Positions 33,889 through 35,051 of a DNA stretch of 35,051 nt are shown here, piece after piece (within the stretch, counting starts at the first letter, position 1; every line of letters begins with the position of its first letter). Under the pieces are notes generated by a model. That model was not told where the DNA came from. It did no database searches and worked only from the letters and a program-made list of their open reading frames with translations. This DNA comes from Prosthecochloris sp. (GTDB lineage: Bacteria; Bacteroidota; Chlorobiia; Chlorobiales; Chlorobiaceae): contig RAZP01000004.1 in NCBI GenBank assembly GCA_004028745.1, positions 1 to 35,051 on the forward strand. Direction: 5' to 3'. Position numbers and translations under genes: made by a program.

Positions 33889-35051
33889 ATGAGGATTCTC
33901 CACACTGCAGATATTCATATCGGTTATAAGACGCACGGCGTGGTTGACCCGAAAAGCGGTCTTAATTCAAGGATGGGAGATTTCGAACGCTGTTTCCGTT
34001 ACATGGTGGAGCATGCGGTAGAGGAAGATATCGACCTAGTTCTTTTCTGTGGAGACGCCTACCGGGACATGAACCCCAGCCAGACTGACCAGAGAATCTT
34101 TGCCCGTTGCTTGAAACCTCTGCTCGATCGTGAGATTCCGGTCGTGATGATTGTCGGAAACCATGATCATCCCTACACGTTCGGAAAAGTAAACTCCATG
34201 GAGATATTTTCTCTTTTCTCCGACTCGATCCATTTGTTCAGGGAGCGTGAGTCCAGGGATATCATGACAAAAAGCGGACCGGTCAGAATTATCGGACTGC
34301 CCTGGCCTATGGTTCATGATTTTCGTACTAAACAAAAGTTTGCCTCCTTGCCTAAAGAGGAGCAGCATCACAGGGTTCATGAAATCTATTCTGATTTTAT
34401 CTTGACCGAGGTTGAAAGGCTGAGAAAGAAACAGGTAGACTACCCCGTGATTCTTGCCGGCCACCTGCATGTGGATACGGCGGTGATGACAGAGGGCTCT
34501 GAACGTTTTACCCTGGTAACGAGGGACCCGGTTTTCAGTCTTTCCCTGTTGAAACGCCCTGAGTTTGATTATGTGGCACTGGGACACATTCATAAACATC
34601 AGGAGCTTGGAACAGGGGAGGCTCCACCTGTTGTGTACTCCGGAAGTATCGAGCGAATAAGTTTTGCTGAAGCAGAACAGGAGAAAGGGTTTGTGATGAT
34701 AGATATTTCTAAAAACAAAAAGCTGCAGTTCCACCATGTTCCGACTCCTGCCAGGGCAATGGTTCCGGTTGAAGTAGATGTAAGGAATGAGGAGGATCCA
34801 ATGCCTTTGATACTCGAACGCATCGAGGAAACCAGCCTCGAAGGGACTATTGTCAGGGTCGTTATAACCTGCCGTGGTGAGCAGAGAAGACTGGTGGATA
34901 TGAAAGAAGTTCGTAAGGCATTGCGGCCCGCATTTGTCATCGCAGGCATCAATCTGAAGATCGAGCAGGAAACGCCACGGAGCCGGGTACCTGAACTCCA
35001 TCGCAACCTGTCAACCAGCGAAGCCCTGGGAATGTATATCAGCCATAACAA
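33889..35051 (+). CDS. sbcD: SbcD/Mre11-type DNA double-strand-break nuclease, 3' end outside the window
   Basis: An open frame of 387 codons runs to the right edge. The calcineurin-like phosphoesterase motifs are in order: ADIHIG, CGDAYRD, GNHDHP, AGHLHVD and LGHIHKH, which bind two metal ions. SbcD acts with the SbcC ATPase to open hairpins and process DNA ends; sbcC would be expected downstream. An ATG at 33883 is in frame, but the GGGG at 33878-33881 is properly spaced only from 33889. The conserved GNHDHP, rather than GNHD-S, and the DPKSGLNSR insert place it in the broader SbcD family. Confidence 0.92.
   Translation, partial: MRILHTADIHIGYKTHGVVDPKSGLNSRMGDFERCFRYMVEHAVEEDIDLVLFCGDAYRDMNPSQTDQRIFARCLKPLLDREIPVVMIVGNHDHPYTFGKVNSMEIFSLFSDSIHLFRERESRDIMTKSGPVRIIGLPWPMVHDFRTKQKFASLPKEEQHHRVHEIYSDFILTEVERLRKKQVDYPVILAGHLHVDTAVMTEGSERFTLVTRDPVFSLSLLKRPEFDYVALGHIHKHQELGTGEAPPVVYSGSIERISFAEAEQEKGFVMIDISKNKKLQFHHVPTPARAMVPVEVDVRNEEDPMPLILERIEETSLEGTIVRVVITCRGEQRRLVDMKEVRKALRPAFVIAGINLKIEQETPRSRVPELHRNLSTSEALGMYISHN

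Noticed and set aside
34036..35001. A 321-codon minus-strand open frame
   Set aside because: It is antisense to sbcD, whose full set of phosphoesterase motifs proves the + strand frame.
1..35051. tRNA, rRNA or other structured RNA genes
   Set aside because: No cloverleaf with a TTCGA-type arm or rRNA-like conserved stretch was seen; a tRNAscan or Rfam search would be decisive.

Overview
The window looks like chromosomal DNA of a green sulfur bacterium (Chlorobiaceae, for example a Chlorobium or Prosthecochloris relative). The clues are overall protein style, a complete propionyl-CoA to succinyl-CoA gene set, and a 74-residue protein resembling a small chlorosome envelope protein. This placement is inference; no rRNA or other marker gene is present.

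Left part (1-14910): after a gene start cut by the left edge and two dispersed repeat elements comes a complete type I-B-like CRISPR-Cas locus, all on the + strand. It starts with a WYL-domain regulator and a first Cas6. A hairpin follows, then a second, unrelated-looking Cas6, Cas5, Cas3, a Cas8-like large subunit, Cas7, Cas1, Cas2 and Cas4. A 230-bp leader leads into an array of 60 repeats of 30 bp and 59 spacers. The last repeat is degenerate, which sets the reading direction. The block from the second cas6 to cas8 is clearly more AT-rich than the WYL-cas6 pair, cas1 and the rest of the window, so the locus looks mosaic.

Middle part (14911-20500): an accessory region. It holds a tiny Lys/Ala-rich protein, a three-gene hipB-hipS-hipT toxin-antitoxin operon with three evenly spaced palindromic operators, a secreted Sel1-repeat protein, the chlorosome-like small protein and a Cys-rich protein of unknown role. 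Its intergenic spaces carry six of the seven copies of a short repeat (core GGGGACGTTCTTGATTAG) that resembles the REP-type repeats mobilised by Y1 transposases.

Right part (20507-35051): housekeeping genes. These are a membrane zinc peptidase, a short-chain dehydrogenase, an NfeD protease plus stomatin-like pair, and a universal stress protein. Next is a leftward propionate-assimilation cluster: propionyl-CoA synthetase, methylmalonyl-CoA epimerase, a one-chain carboxyltransferase joining AccA-like and AccD-like halves, a one-chain methylmalonyl-CoA mutase joining both subunits, and the MeaB chaperone. Together they would activate propionate, carboxylate it (biotin carboxylase and carrier must be encoded elsewhere), epimerise it and isomerise it to succinyl-CoA. 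The window ends inside an SbcD/Mre11-type nuclease gene.

The points most worth following are the two-Cas6 mosaic CRISPR locus with its leader motif, the HipBST operon with triple operators, the double subunit fusions in the propionate pathway, and the two dispersed repeat families.
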